Origin: Allodiplogaster sudhausi
Lineage: Eukaryota > Nematoda > Chromadorea > Rhabditida > Diplogasteridae
DNA: 64,000 nt
Assembly: GCA_945643635.1 (NCBI GenBank)
Contig: CALZFC010000268.1
Location: 1,489,501-1,553,500, forward strand
Reading direction: 5' to 3'
This document shows, piece after piece, positions 34,523 through 45,398 of the stretch (position 1 is the stretch's first letter; the number at the start of each line of letters is the position of its first letter). Position numbers and translations under genes: made by a program. Under the pieces are notes generated by a model that was not told the origin of the DNA, did no database searches, and worked only from the letters and a program-made list of their open reading frames with translations.

Positions 34523-34524
34523 TA

Positions 34525-35129
34525 GGTGGGGACTTATTGGCTCCAATATTAGCAAGGATTTTCAATCAGGTATTAGAAGGTGATATTCCACGGGGTTTTG
34601 GTGACTCAAAAATCAACTTACTTCCAAAATCTGGGGACTTATCAAACATAAAAAATTACCGCCCCATTAGTTTACTCCCGGTTGTACAAAAAGTAATGAC
34701 TGGCGTTCTCAACAAAAGATGCCAAAACACTTTTGATGATGCTGTAGGGGCTGAGCAATCGGGTTTCCGAAGAGATCACTCCACTGTTGACTGCATTCAC
34801 ATACTCAATCTACTTTCCTCAAACTGCAGAGAAAACGGCCTTCCACTTTACTTGCTATTCCTAGATATTTCCAAGGCTTTTGATAGCATCGAATATTCGG
34901 CCGTACTTTCGGCAGCTGAGACACAAGGTATTCATAGCCACGTCACTCAGTTTCTGCAAAAATTAACATCCGAAAGCAAATCAATGGTAATAGTAAATGG
35001 TAAAGGGGTTCCAATTCAAGTTGGCAAAGGTGTAAAACAAGAGGACTGTCTTTCACCACGTCTTTTCACAAGTGTCTTGGCAGAGGTTTTTCGAAAACTA
35101 AATTGGTCAAGGAAGGGAATAAACATTTC
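34525..35129 (+). pseudogene. RTE ORF, part 2: reverse transcriptase up to the block before FADD
   Basis: It continues in frame with part 1 once the insertion and one TA are removed (33065 ends a codon and 34525 starts one). Signatures: NYRPISLLPVVQKVM, EQSGFRRDHSTVDCI, LYLLFLDISKAFDSI (with the first catalytic Asp) and GVKQEDCLSPRLFTSVLAEV. The next block should contain the catalytic FADD, but the sequence changes to a different repeat at about 35130, so the enzyme is dead. The open frame that runs to 35181 ends in unit A. Confidence 0.85.
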
Positions 35130-35142
35130 TTTGGCGTTTCTG

Positions 35143-35284
35143 TTTCTTTGGCGCTGGTCGTGGCAGAGGCGGCCAAAATAGGCTGGCTGGTAACCTTTAA
35201 TTTGCGAATAGTCGTTTAGTAACTTTTGATTGCGAGTATCAACCGGCTTGAAACAATAGTCTCTGATAGGACTCTCCTCAAGAA
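35143..35284 (-). repeat. Repeat unit A, copy A3, inner fragment left of the 10.3 kb transposon
   Basis: Matches A2 at about 15513-15655. It ends at CTCAAGAA, which in A2 continues directly with TACTTGAACAC, and that continuation is found at 45561 after the transposon. Confidence 0.85.
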
Positions 35285-35430
35285 CACACAGCGCAGATAG
35301 TTCAGAACTATTAGCACGCTGCTGATAATTCAGTTTGATAGTTCGCCCTGGCATAACTATCATGTCATCCGGCGATTAACTATTCGGGCCAAAGCGAACT
35401 ATTGCCAGGTTTCTCGGCAATAGTTCAATT
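35285..35430. repeat. Left terminal inverted repeat and subterminal repeats of the 10.3 kb transposon
   Basis: The terminal repeat is 35285-35301. GAACTATT words lie at 35305-35312, 35396-35403 and (inverted) 35419-35426, with further AACTAT variants between them. Such arrays are the transposase- or TNPA-type binding sites of CACTA elements. Confidence 0.8.
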
Positions 35431-35996
35431 CGGTTGCAGCACCATTAGACTATTGAGAGGTTTTTAATGTATTCGAATGACTTTTCCCTTCCATTCTTCT
35501 TTCAAATGCTTCCCCGCGGTTTGTATCTTCAACACATTGGTGATTACAGTTAACATGATTTTATTTTCAAAAATAAACGCGAAATTATTTCATAATAATT
35601 ACAGAATAATCATTTTTATTCAATCATTAGCAGTCACAATCCTAGAAATACTCACAAGATGACCAGCTTGAAATGTAAAACCTAATAAATAAATGGCACA
35701 TGAAAGGTATACGAATCCTTAATGGAACAGGCGATCCGGTTAAAGTGGTTAATTCGAAAAAAAAAACCAATCTTACATGTAATCCACACGGTGATTTGAT
35801 AAAATATTAATAAATACATAGCATATGAAATACACAGAAATCCTTGATGGAACAAGATGAACCGTTTAGGCTATTAAATAGAAAAGCAATCCTACATGTA
35901 ATTTACAAGTATTTGAGTTTGGCGTAAAAAAGAATAGTAAAGGGATGAGAGTGGGAGTGTATGAGTGAACCTAATTCTCAGCAGATTCCAGAGAAG
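35431..35996. other. Left non-coding part of the transposon
   Basis: AT-rich sequence between the terminal region and the last exon of the minus-strand gene. Two imperfect copies of a roughly 110-base unit (35675-35780 and 35800-35900) share GATTTGATAAAATA-like, AATCCTACATGTAAT and CTTGATGGAACA words. AATAAA words on the minus strand may serve as polyadenylation signals. Confidence 0.45.
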
Positions 35997-38900
35997 TCAG
36001 CAGTCGCTCTCCTCCGTGAGCCGGACATTCTTGAAGCCCAGCAAATGAGAGAGCAGCTCCATCTCTGACTTCACTGCCGGCGCGTAGCTCATGTTGAAGA
36101 GGCTGTAGACAGCGAGAAGCACGAGCAGAGCGGTTGTCAAATCACCAGGCACCTAAATAGGATGCAACCATTACACTTAGTCGTCACTAAATACCGTAAT
36201 CCTTCAAGTAAAGTATGGTAAGGGATGCGAAGGAAATGAAGCGAACATTTTTCATACCGTATTCAAAGAACTGAGCAAGTTGTATGGTCATCTCGTTCGG
36301 GAATATTAGCGTGCTTACTATGCATAATTTTTTCTCCAAAACACTGCTCATACACTGACCGTCACGTCGCGCCCTTCGACTGCCACATAGTACGTCTGCT
36401 TGACGTCACCGTACGTGAAGATCACCGGCTGGGTGATTCCAGCTTCCTTAAGCCGCATCATGGCTCCGCCCGCTGTGTGCTCAGGCTACAAAAAAAGAAG
36501 CATTCTTTTATTGTTATGTTACTGGAAAGGCAATAAAGAAGAAAAGAATGGAAAACACGGAAATGAAATAAAAATGAGTGGATTGGCTACATAGCCTTTA
36601 AGCAGTGAAATATCTTTTTCTTTTACAAATTAAGAACATACCGGGAAGGACGTGACGATGTTAACCGATCTGCCGAAATCCTTGTTCTTGTTCTTCGGGA
36701 AGCACGCGAGCAAGTTTAGCAGACCATCAAGACTGGCGTGATCTATAACTGGATTGATAATATGTGAATAATTTGAAAAGAAAAAATATAAAAAAGTAAA
36801 GTGAGGGAAAAAGGATTCTTTTGGTGAACCTCTAACCTCCGAGATGAGCCGGAATGTAGTTCGCCTTCTTAACCTCGTCCTGCTTCTCCACGGAAAGGAG
36901 TCGTCTAGCCAAGCACTCGATCTTGGGCAATGCAAGTGAAGTCCACCGCCTCGCGAACTCATCACTCGTGACACCTTGAGCTGCGCAGAAGTCAGCCAGA
37001 ACCTGAACAGAAATATGTTTCATAATTAATTGAGAAAAGGGATGCGACAAGGAATGAACTACTTTTATCGAAGACTTCAAAAATGTCGCATAATCAGGCG
37101 ATAAAAAATACTAACAACTTCTCCCTTGGCCAGGATGTTGTACCTCTCGAATGAGATCGGCGCAGGGTTGACTCGGCAGAACGACATCCGCGAATCTCTA
37201 AAGGAAGTGGATACTTGGTAATGCAGAAAGAGTAGCTACTACAAAGATATAATGTCGGTACTGACTTCACAAACAACTTGAAGTGAAGTAAAAGAAAATA
37301 AAAGAGATGTAGTAACCTCGTTCGCCGAAGAACTTCTAGATGTTCTGCAGAATGCACGGGGAGTGAGTTGACCTTCTGTGAAGGAGTTAAGTTAGAAACA
37401 TCATTAGAATCAAATAAACCGTACTTTGGTCATAATAATATGAAAGTGGTACAAGTATAAAAATGTGAGAATTTTAAAAACATTGAAACGTACATGGAGA
37501 TCTTGTGCTGTCTCCGGCTCGCACTGGAATCCGACCATCTTGGTGTGCTTGGTGTAAGGCCTTGGCTGGTAGAAACCGTCATGTTTCAGTCGCTGTTGAG
37601 TCTGTCGCAGGTGGACCTCCAGGCACGCACGATTCGTTCCAACGAATGTATTCTGAAGAAACATTTTAAGAACAGTATTTTTCGAAATCCTGTTCCTAAT
37701 AAAATAAATAATATGGATTCAATAAAAAGAAATACTATATAAAAAGGAATCCAAACCGCATTCACGGTCGGGTACTCCGAGAAGAGGTTGTGGACGAAGG
37801 ATCGAGTCTCGTGAAGGGCCGGGGCGAACTGTCTACAAATGAATCGGTTCTGTCTTCGGCAATCTTAGAAAATAGGTTTAAAAAAATTTAAAGTTGTAAT
37901 AAAATGGGCAAAAAAAGATATCATTTAAGGAGGAATGCCATTGTATACTGTTCAATTGGCTGACTTGTTGCTGTACGCGAGGAGGTAGTTGGTTATCTTT
38001 CTTTTCACGTAGCAGCGATCCGTGTTCACTTCGCACAGCATATAAGACTCGTCGTTCTCCAGCTTCTCCAGGATAGCTCTACCGCGCACATCCACGAGCA
38101 CATCACGGAGCTTCGTGTTCGCCAGCTTCTCGTTCAATGGAAATTCTACTGAAACTGAAATGCAATTTTAGTATTTCATAGTGCCGTATTTAAAGACATG
38201 TAAATGTGAACTCTTTTTGAATATGCATATTATCTCAATTGATCAATTAAACTAGAGGATACTAAAAATATTCACATTATGAAAGAAGCTATGAGCAAGA
38301 ATCAAGTACCTGGGCTTCGTGAGGGTGTCCTCGGTGGTTGATTGAGCTGGCTCGGCTCGTTGGCGACTCGTGGCTTCAGCGGCGGGGACAAGTCACTTTC
38401 TACAACATCCAGAAATTTTTTTAATTAAAGGAGAAGTTATATCTGATATATTGTTTTATGGACGTATTTCTATTAGCATCAGTCCAAAACATACTGCTGA
38501 AAAGTTTGAAACATTTATGTATACTTGTTAGAAAGTTATAAGCTCGCGAAATGTGGCTGAGCCAAATTTTTTTTTACTGTAGCTGTTAGCCACCCTCCGA
38601 TTTCACACGCTCTCTAGCCCGCAAATGGTTCCTATATACTACGGTAGCATCATTCAGTGCACGGTTCCTTTAAAGGATAGCAAAAATACCGTCAGGTTTA
38701 ATACCCATATCAAGTGTTTATGAATATATGCTATAACAAATGGAAATACAAACCTTTCTCAGCTTCAGCTGACACTGTTCTGACGCTTCTCATCCAGGCC
38801 GGAGTCCCCGCATCTAGGCGACCTTCATCAGGAGAGGAGCGCTCTTCCTCCACTGAAAAAATTGTAGTTTCGACTCATAAGTTTACTATCCTCAACATCA

Positions 38901-39498
38901 CTTAATCTGTCTATTACAGAAAATAATGATAGATAAATAAATATAAACAAGTCAGCAAAATAAGTAACATTTGCGGGGATGCCCTGTGGATCGTAGTCAT
39001 CGAAGAGATCTGGATGGGCGGAGCTCGTCTTCACCACAACTTAAAATTGAAAGAAGACGACTAAGAAATAAGTTGTATTGTGATATTATGATAATTAAAT
39101 AAAAATTTTCAACAATTCACAACCTTCATTCAGGACGAAGCCGGGAGATTCCCCTTGGGACTTTCCTGGCACGCAACTGGCGTTCTATAGATGAAAGAAA
39201 ATATGCCATACTTTGAGTGTTTTGTTAAAACAAACAAACATTTGTATATATGCATAAGAAAACAAACCTGTAATGACCGTGTCATGAACGCAGTGTAGTG
39301 ATTGGTGTGTATGAGACCACCAATCGCTCTAATCGGGCCGAACAAAGTGTCCATGAAGAGATCGACGTTGTCGAAACCGAGTGGGGCAGAGACAGACAAC
39401 GCATGGCTGCGGAGATCGTCCAGAGTTTCCGCCTCAACTTCACCGCGGAATGCCTCAGTAGATTCGGTGCCCACTTGAAGAATCACGACGAGGAACAT
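35997..39498 (-). CDS. Multi-exon partner gene of the transposon, function unknown
   Basis: Minus-strand exons inferred: 39268-39498, 39124-39184, 38969-39039, 38754-38852, 38310-38399, 37975-38148, 37757-37832, 37494-37652, 37317-37375, 37119-37197, 36837-37002, 36642-36742, 36360-36485, 35997-36152. The last eight join cleanly in frame and read, among others, FVHNLFSEYPTVNA, MVGFQCEPETAQDLH, SFCRVNPAPISFERYNILA, VTSDEFARRWTSLALPKIEC, ITQPVIFTYGDVKQTYYVAV and LTTALLVLLAVYSLFNMSYA before a stop at 35997. Exons 2-5 encode acidic, Ser/Pro-rich linkers and are less certain. The ATG at 39498 follows an acceptor-like sequence, so an upstream exon may exist. The last region resembles the C-terminus of uncharacterised animal proteins that I associate with such elements, by recollection only. 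Head-to-head placement with the transposase gene (282 bases apart) suggests a shared promoter. Confidence 0.6.
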
Positions 39499-39779
39499 CT
39501 GAAGAAATTAAATTTGAGCTGTGTTTACGAGAAACGTCATTTTAACGGACTCTTTTTGTGTTGCATATTGCGAAATGTGCAAATTAAGAAAATATGAATT
39601 CACGTAATTGCTATAATTAGAATATTAGATTAATAGAGTCTCATAATGCTTCTTCAAGGCTCCCCTTTTCACTACGTTCCTTCTCGCCCATCCTAAGCGG
39701 TCTGTCTTCTCTTTTTCATTTCTTTTCAATTGCTAACGATAATAACTTTGGTTATATTTTTTTCACAACGGATTTCAGG
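39499..39779. promoter_or_regulatory. Putative bidirectional promoter of the transposon
   Basis: 281 bases between the divergent partner gene and transposase gene, AT-rich and pyrimidine-rich on the plus strand. No specific element can be assigned. Confidence 0.35.
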
Positions 39780-42463
39780 ATGCGGTGCGTCGTTGAATCT
39801 TGCGAGTTCAGCTGCGTCGATGTAGAGGAGCAGAGACTACATTTTCGGGACGAACATCGTGGAGTAAAGGGATTAGTTTTCCGCTGCTTCTTGTGCCCGA
39901 CTCGCCATGTTTTCAGCAGGCACGACAATCTAATCAGTCATCAGAGAGCAAAGCATGGTTAGATATATAAACTTATTCGGCTTAGCTGTAAAGTATTCCA
40001 CGCTTTCCAGCGGAGCAACACGATGTGGACATGGGAAGTTCAAGAGGAGAGGACGATGATCCTATGCCGGACGCTGAAAATGCGATGGAATATGGAGATA
40101 CCGAGCCCGTTCAGCAATCAGATGACGAAGATGGAGACTCGATTGTGTCGGCGAGTAACCTGTCGTCCGACGGAGAGGAAGAACAACTGGAGACTGGGCT
40201 AATGGAAAGGATGGAATCGTTCGTTATGACTTTATCGTCTGCTCCCACCATCCGCGAATGTGACGTCGACGACGTCGTGGACATGTTGTGCGACATACTC
40301 GCTAATGTACGTCAACTGAGCGAAACGGAGTGCTCAAAGGCACTCGAGCAAATGAAGAGGCTTCGTACAGCAAGGGGACGAAAGTCTCAGATGCGAGACA
40401 TGAGAGGCTACGTCGAACCGACCGAATTCCGGATGGGTACTTACAGCGAGGTGGTGAGGCGCCGTGACGGCACTGTTCAGCGCGTCGATAAAGAGTGCAA
40501 GTTCTACGCGTGCAACTTGCGAGAGACTCTCATCTCGGCCCTTGACCACCAAGACGTCCAACAATTGCTGCAGTTGAAACCAAATGATTGCCCTACCCTT
40601 CTTGCCTCTCCACTCGACGGTACAAGACACCGAAAAGCTATGACAGATGCCCCAGGGAAACAGCTACTTCCCCTTGTCGCGTATTGGGATGACATAGCTC
40701 CTGCTAATAACCTACATCAGACTTCCACGGTTCACTCGGTAACCTGTTTTTACTTCTCGCTTGCCGGCCTCCCTTCATGCGTCTCATCTTCTCAGAGATT
40801 TAAGTCAGCACTAATTTTATCCATGCTGAAAGATGAGTAAAATTTCTATTCTTCAGATTTCTGTTTGCCATCTCCTATGCTCGCGACAACAAGGCCTTCT
40901 GCTTTCGGCCACTAATCGAACATTTCAAGGTTTGTTTGACATTGATGACGTCTGCTGTATTTTTTTTTGGGAAAAGACTATAATGGATGATATGCAGGAA
41001 GAACTGAACGGGCTGTACGAATCGGGCATCGATGCGAACTGGAAAGGAACTCCAAAGAAATTTTTCCCTTATTTGCTGACATTCGCGGCAGACAACTTGG
41101 GACAAAACGAAGCCCGCCAAATAAAGGTTATTTAAAAAGTGGAAATTTTCGTAAATATCGCCATTCAGGCCTGCTTTTCGAAAGGATTCCCCTGCCGATT
41201 ATGCACGACGCCGGTTCAGCAATTTGGTCAGGTGTTCTCCGAGGCGCAATGTGTCATGCGAGATTTGGCCTGGTTTGTCCTTAATTTCTTGGTAAGGTGA
41301 TTTCGGTTGAGAGAGGGAAGAGAGAGAGAGAGAGAGAGAAGGGAGCGAGTGCGTGTAATCCCTCTTCCTTTACAGGTATCAAACTGCGCAGCCTAATCAG
41401 GAAGGTCTGATTGGCGATTGCATACTTAACCTTCTCACTGGCTACCATGTTGCCCTGGATCCCCATATCGACATAGCACACGATGTTTGTCTACTTAGTC
41501 TCATCCCTTCTCTTCTACTCTATAAAATGGATTATTTAGGTCTACGAAGGCGAAGGTAGAAGACTCATAGGCATCTACATTCGTGCGCTGATGCGGGCCG
41601 GTCATACTCTGGATAACATCAATTGCCGCATCGCCTCATTCGGCTACGGGCCGAACGACGCACCCAATCGGCCTGGTGCGATTCCAGAGAGCGTGGCCTA
41701 CGGTAAAGCGGCTGGATCTCAGAAGGCATCTCAAGTTAGACTACTACTTCGGCTTCTGCCCTTTCTGTACCCCCTCTCAGCGATCAAGTTGTGTTATAAA
41801 GTGGTCGACGTTGACATGCCTCCAATTAACTCGGCGAGTGCAGCTCCATCTAAGCCGACCTTCAAAACGCACGTCATGATCCACTACGCGAGGTCGGCAC
41901 GGACTCTGGGTCCCCCATCGCTTTTGTCGACACTACCTTACGAGCAGCTCCATGCAGTGGTAAAGAGGCGCTCCTACGTCACACGGAACTTTACCAATGT
42001 CCCGTTCACTATGAGTGCGCAAGTGCAAAGGATTCAGTGGCTCAAGAGACAGATGCGCGTCCCTGATACAGTGCTCGGTAGCACGCAAGAATTGCCGCGA
42101 GCATCTTTCGGTGCAATTCTGGAATTGCACTTCAATTCTCACACACTGACGTCTGCTTCGTGGATCGAACACTATGGCACGCGCTACAGAAAAGGTGACA
42201 TCGTGGTTCTGCCCGGCTCTCAATCTGCCATTTTCCTGGCTCGGATCGACTGCATTGTGGCAGCAGCATCGGGCTGGAGGCTCGTCGTCAGGCTGTCTTC
42301 TGAACCCGTTGATGATCGCGATCTTCTGGCTCTCCGTTTCCGCATGACCGACAATTCTGCCGTTATCGGCTTCGACGACCTTCTCACCCCTCTTCCACTC
42401 GATGCCTACGTCGACGGCTCCGAGTTCTGTGTGCTGCAGCGCTGCCTTCTTTCCCATCATTAA
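39780..42463 (+). CDS. CACTA/TNP2-like transposase, seven exons
   Basis: Exons are 39780-39957, 40011-40836, 40857-40929, 40977-41126, 41169-41296, 41376-41484 and 41540-42463. The N-terminus has a C2H2-like finger pair (CVVESCEFSCVD; CFLCPTRHVFSRHDNL) and an acidic linker. Then come VAYWDDIAPANNL and VTCFYFSLAGLPS, FAADNLGQNEA, FPCRLCTTPV (a CxxC pair), IDIAHDVYEGEGRRL, and farther on LLPFLYPL and a MIHYARSARTL...KRRSYVTRNFTNVPFT region. The order Asp-Asn, CxxC, His-Asp...Glu is the same as in plant CACTA TNP2 (D-x-P-A..., C-x2-C, M-H-x-E-K) and in related animal proteins with a MHD-x-x-EG motif. The Asp in ADNLG and the Glu in HDVYEG are probable catalytic residues. One intron would be only 20 bases (40837-40856). 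The stop is followed by AATAAA near 42484. The frame is open in every exon, so it may be active. Confidence 0.75.
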
Positions 42464-43714
42464 GGAGCACAGCCCCAATGTTCAATAAATGTTTTGACAC
42501 AATTTGCCTAAGTATTTACATTAAGGCATACTTTAATCTCTAACTTTTGTTCATTACCAGCTTTTAATTTTTTTAGGAAATTTAAAACGCAAAATTGCCG
42601 TTGCATTATGCCAGTAATATTAAACTATTATGAAAACAAAAATATGAACAGTCAATTCGCATTCTCCTTTTAAACTAAAGCCAATGACATAATTTGATTT
42701 AAATTTGAGCGAAAACTAATTCGTGCAGTTATATCCTTAAATTGTCATACCTTGACTGAGTCCCATGAACAAAAATCCATGGCGCGATGCCATTCAAAGT
42801 TTCAAGGCAATAAAAGACAATGTATGATCAAGTATAGAAGAAATCAAACCTCCAACGTGATCGAGTGGTGAGCTCTGAAGAACTCGGCGTTGAATCGATT
42901 CCTGAGAGAAAAATAAAGATTAGGAATAAAGGAAGTGCAAATTGGTATATTTAATATGGCCAATGATGAAAGAGAAAAGACGAAAATATATCTAAACTGT
43001 AGAAAATAATAATGATTAATAAAATAACTTTTGTAAGCAAATAAGTTGAAAAAATGAGCGCTAGGCGCAATGCCATTCAGTTTCTGGGGAACAAAAGACA
43101 AAGCAACATGAGAAATCTATTAAAGCAATTAACATCCTTCGCCAAAGTAAATTGGCAAACGCGGTAAGGAAAAAGGCCAGGAAAGGTCTCAAAAACTGGG
43201 AGCGAACAGTAACTAATTGCCAAATATAAGGTGGCAGGTCAATAAAACAAACTCGGTAATAAAAAAAGATGTGAGCCACACCTTAAGCGCTAGAAAAGTG
43301 AAGAGTTGAGCGGAGATCCGCTTGCCACAGCCCTCTTCCTGGAAAAGAAACAGTTTGTAAGTCAAATCCCCACAAAATTAAGAATAAAAAGCATAACCGA
43401 TTCAAAATTAAAAAAAACTATTCGTCCGAAGAAGTATAAAGAAAAGCTTGGCAAAATTCACGAGAAGAAAATCTTGGAAAATTCAAAAAAATAAACTTCG
43501 CGCTCGCTGCGCATCAGCACAAAAACATGCGTGAATCGCGATACTCAGTCGAGTGCACGGCTTGACGCTTTCTGACTTGTTATCTTTTCTTCTTTTTTGG
43601 CTAGGTTATTTTAGTTCGATACTTCATTCTTCGTTTATGAACAATAAATTAGTTGTTGTCATCTATGTGGTTTCCCTGAGTATGCTAATGTCTTCATCTG
43701 TCCTATTTCTCCAG
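42464..43714. other. Transposon interior with unidentified minus-strand exons
   Basis: Two exon-like pieces on the minus strand, 43282-43338 (EEGCGKRISAQLFTFLALK) and 42850-42901 (RFNAEFFRAHHSIT), have GT-AG borders. A degraded copy of the intervening words, with GCGCTAGGCGCAATGCCATTC, lies at 43061. They could be further captured host exons or upstream exons of the partner gene. No product could be recognised. The remainder is AT-rich and without signal. Confidence 0.35.
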
Positions 43715-45165
43715 AAGCCATTAAGGCGAAGAAGCAGCCGGGCCTCGCCTTTAAAGTAGCTTCGCCAACCAAGCCATGCAAGGTTTCTCCATCAAACATC
43801 CTTTTTTTTCTATTCATTGCACTAAAAGTAATAAAAGATTGTTGATCAGATTCTTTAGCATCACATGTTTATTTATTTAAGTTAAGATAAGTTCAGCATT
43901 TCTTGCATGGTGGATATTAACTTTATGTTGTTATCCATTTATCACTTTCAAGATTCTCTCTGAGCTGGAGTCGGAAGTAGCTGCAGATTCCTGTGAAGGC
44001 GACACGTGTGCTCACAGCAACCATACTTCTCGATGCTGATGTAAGTTACAAGTTCTTGCCTGTACTCGTTTTCGGTTGCTTATTTGTTTGCGGTTTTTGT
44101 GTACACACTTATTGTGAGTTCTTGCTTTGGTTCACTTTACCTCGGTGGTTTTCATATAGTTGGCCTAATAGTAAATACGGCAATGGAAATAAGCCCTGAT
44201 AACATGAACAGCGTGGTGAAAAGAAACTGAAGATAGATTTTGCAGAAGCCGGATGGTGCTCTGCGAGTGCTGAGTGAAGTGTCGTCCCTCGAAGGCCACG
44301 CAGCATCTGTTCTGGCGCAACTCCGTTTCGATCGAGTGTTCGTTTCATTATAATTATGTAATATCTCTCATATTTTCATTATTAATGTGCCTAGCAACTA
44401 ATGTGAATGTCAAGTCATCCACTTTTGTCGTTTATTGACGTTAATCTTTATTATTATTATTCTGATTTCGCTGACAATTAGTCCTATCGTTCATGAATTC
44501 CAGGACATGATGGGCAAGTACGGCGCAGTTCTTCTTCTGGTGGGCCAGTCGGGTGCAGGAGCAGTTTGAAGAAGCCGATAGGCTGCTCACGGTCATTTTG
44601 CAATCTTTTAATATTTACATACTTTATAAAAAATATTTATACAGTAAAATGCGAAGTTTTTATCAAGTTCTTTTGAATACTTTAGTTATTTTCAAAAATG
44701 TTTCTATAACCATAACCATGTTTTCCCCTTTAGGAGGCGCAGACTCGAGATGCGAACTACGCGGATGCCATTGTCAATCTCGTCAACGTCAGCGCCCTGA
44801 CAAGAAAGGCTCCCGAAGTCGGTGAGGAAATTTGTATTTTAGAAACAAATTGTAATTATTTTGGACAATTATCAATGATATTCAAAAAGTCTCTCACTCT
44901 CCCGACTCTCTCTCTCTCATCCTATAAACCTCTATCTATCTGTCTCATGCTATTGTGCATTATAATTCTGTTTCTTTCGCTTATTCCTTTCTCGCGCCCT
45001 AACCTCTCCTTCTCCTGCAGGTCCCTGAGCTCGCCGACTTCCACTCCAAGACGTCTTCGCCATCTCTCCCCATCTTCAGCTGCGACCTCTGCACCTCCTC
45101 CACCACCACCATCAAGGCTTCTCCCTCCCTCTCTCCCTCCCTTCCTCCATCCCTCTGTCTCATAA
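43715..45165 (+). pseudogene. Captured coatomer subunit epsilon (COPE) gene fragment
   Basis: Exon-like blocks at 43715-43782, 43953-44040, 44246-44335, 44504-44591, 44734-44821 and 45021-45165 keep GT-AG borders. In order they encode segments aligning with COPE, the helical-repeat subunit of the COPI vesicle coat: ILSELESEVAAD, VKATRVLTATILLDAD, KPDGALRVLSEVSSLEGHAA, MMGKYGAVLLLVGQS, EQFEEADRLL, and YADAIVNLVNVSALTRKAPE. The last matches the conserved HPETLVNL...PPEV region. It is broken: a frameshift near 43985, another between the two halves of the 44504 block, and the roughly 50-residue exon expected between 44335 and 44504 is absent. No N-terminal exons are seen. It lies wholly inside the transposon boundaries. 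Confidence 0.65.
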
Positions 45166-45398
45166 TGTTGTGTGGCCCAGTTATGGTATGCCCTTTTTAT
45201 ATTGTTGTACACTAATTATGTAGTGATAAATATAGCTAAAACGCAATTGGCAGTGTTTTAATGGCATTTTATCCGCTGCTGGAAAGAAAGAATGATGAAG
45301 GGGGAAGTGTAGGTGAAGGGGGGGGGGAGCATTGGAAAGCAGAGAGGAGGGGAGAAGCGAGGCGTGCCCGCTGCCAGGGTGGGCTGGCCAGTGACCAT
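45166..45398. other. Right interior of the transposon, G-rich stretch
   Basis: Contains a G-rich run near 45298-45365 and no coding signal. It leads into the right subterminal repeats. Confidence 0.4.

Larger units (their letters stand above)
31541..35130 (+). mobile_element. RTE-type non-LTR retrotransposon, interrupted and 3-prime truncated
   Basis: A short 5-prime leader is followed by an endonuclease-reverse transcriptase frame split in two by a 1457-base insertion (33066-34522). The open frame stops resembling an RTE at about 35130, before the catalytic FADD box, where the sequence passes into unit A (recognisable from about 35143). No 3-prime UTR or tail repeat is present. Both flanks are unit-A sequence but not adjacent parts of it, so the target cannot be reconstructed simply. 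Confidence 0.8.

Noticed and set aside
38575..38680. Remnant of the second TTAA miniature family inside the transposon's partner gene
   Set aside because: Similarity to 53905-54024 is limited to a few short words and no terminal repeat pair is visible.
44875..45165. Pro/Ser-rich 96-codon frame as an independent gene
   Set aside because: It overlaps the last COPE-like block and is driven by a CT-rich stretch. The frame has no start context or domain.
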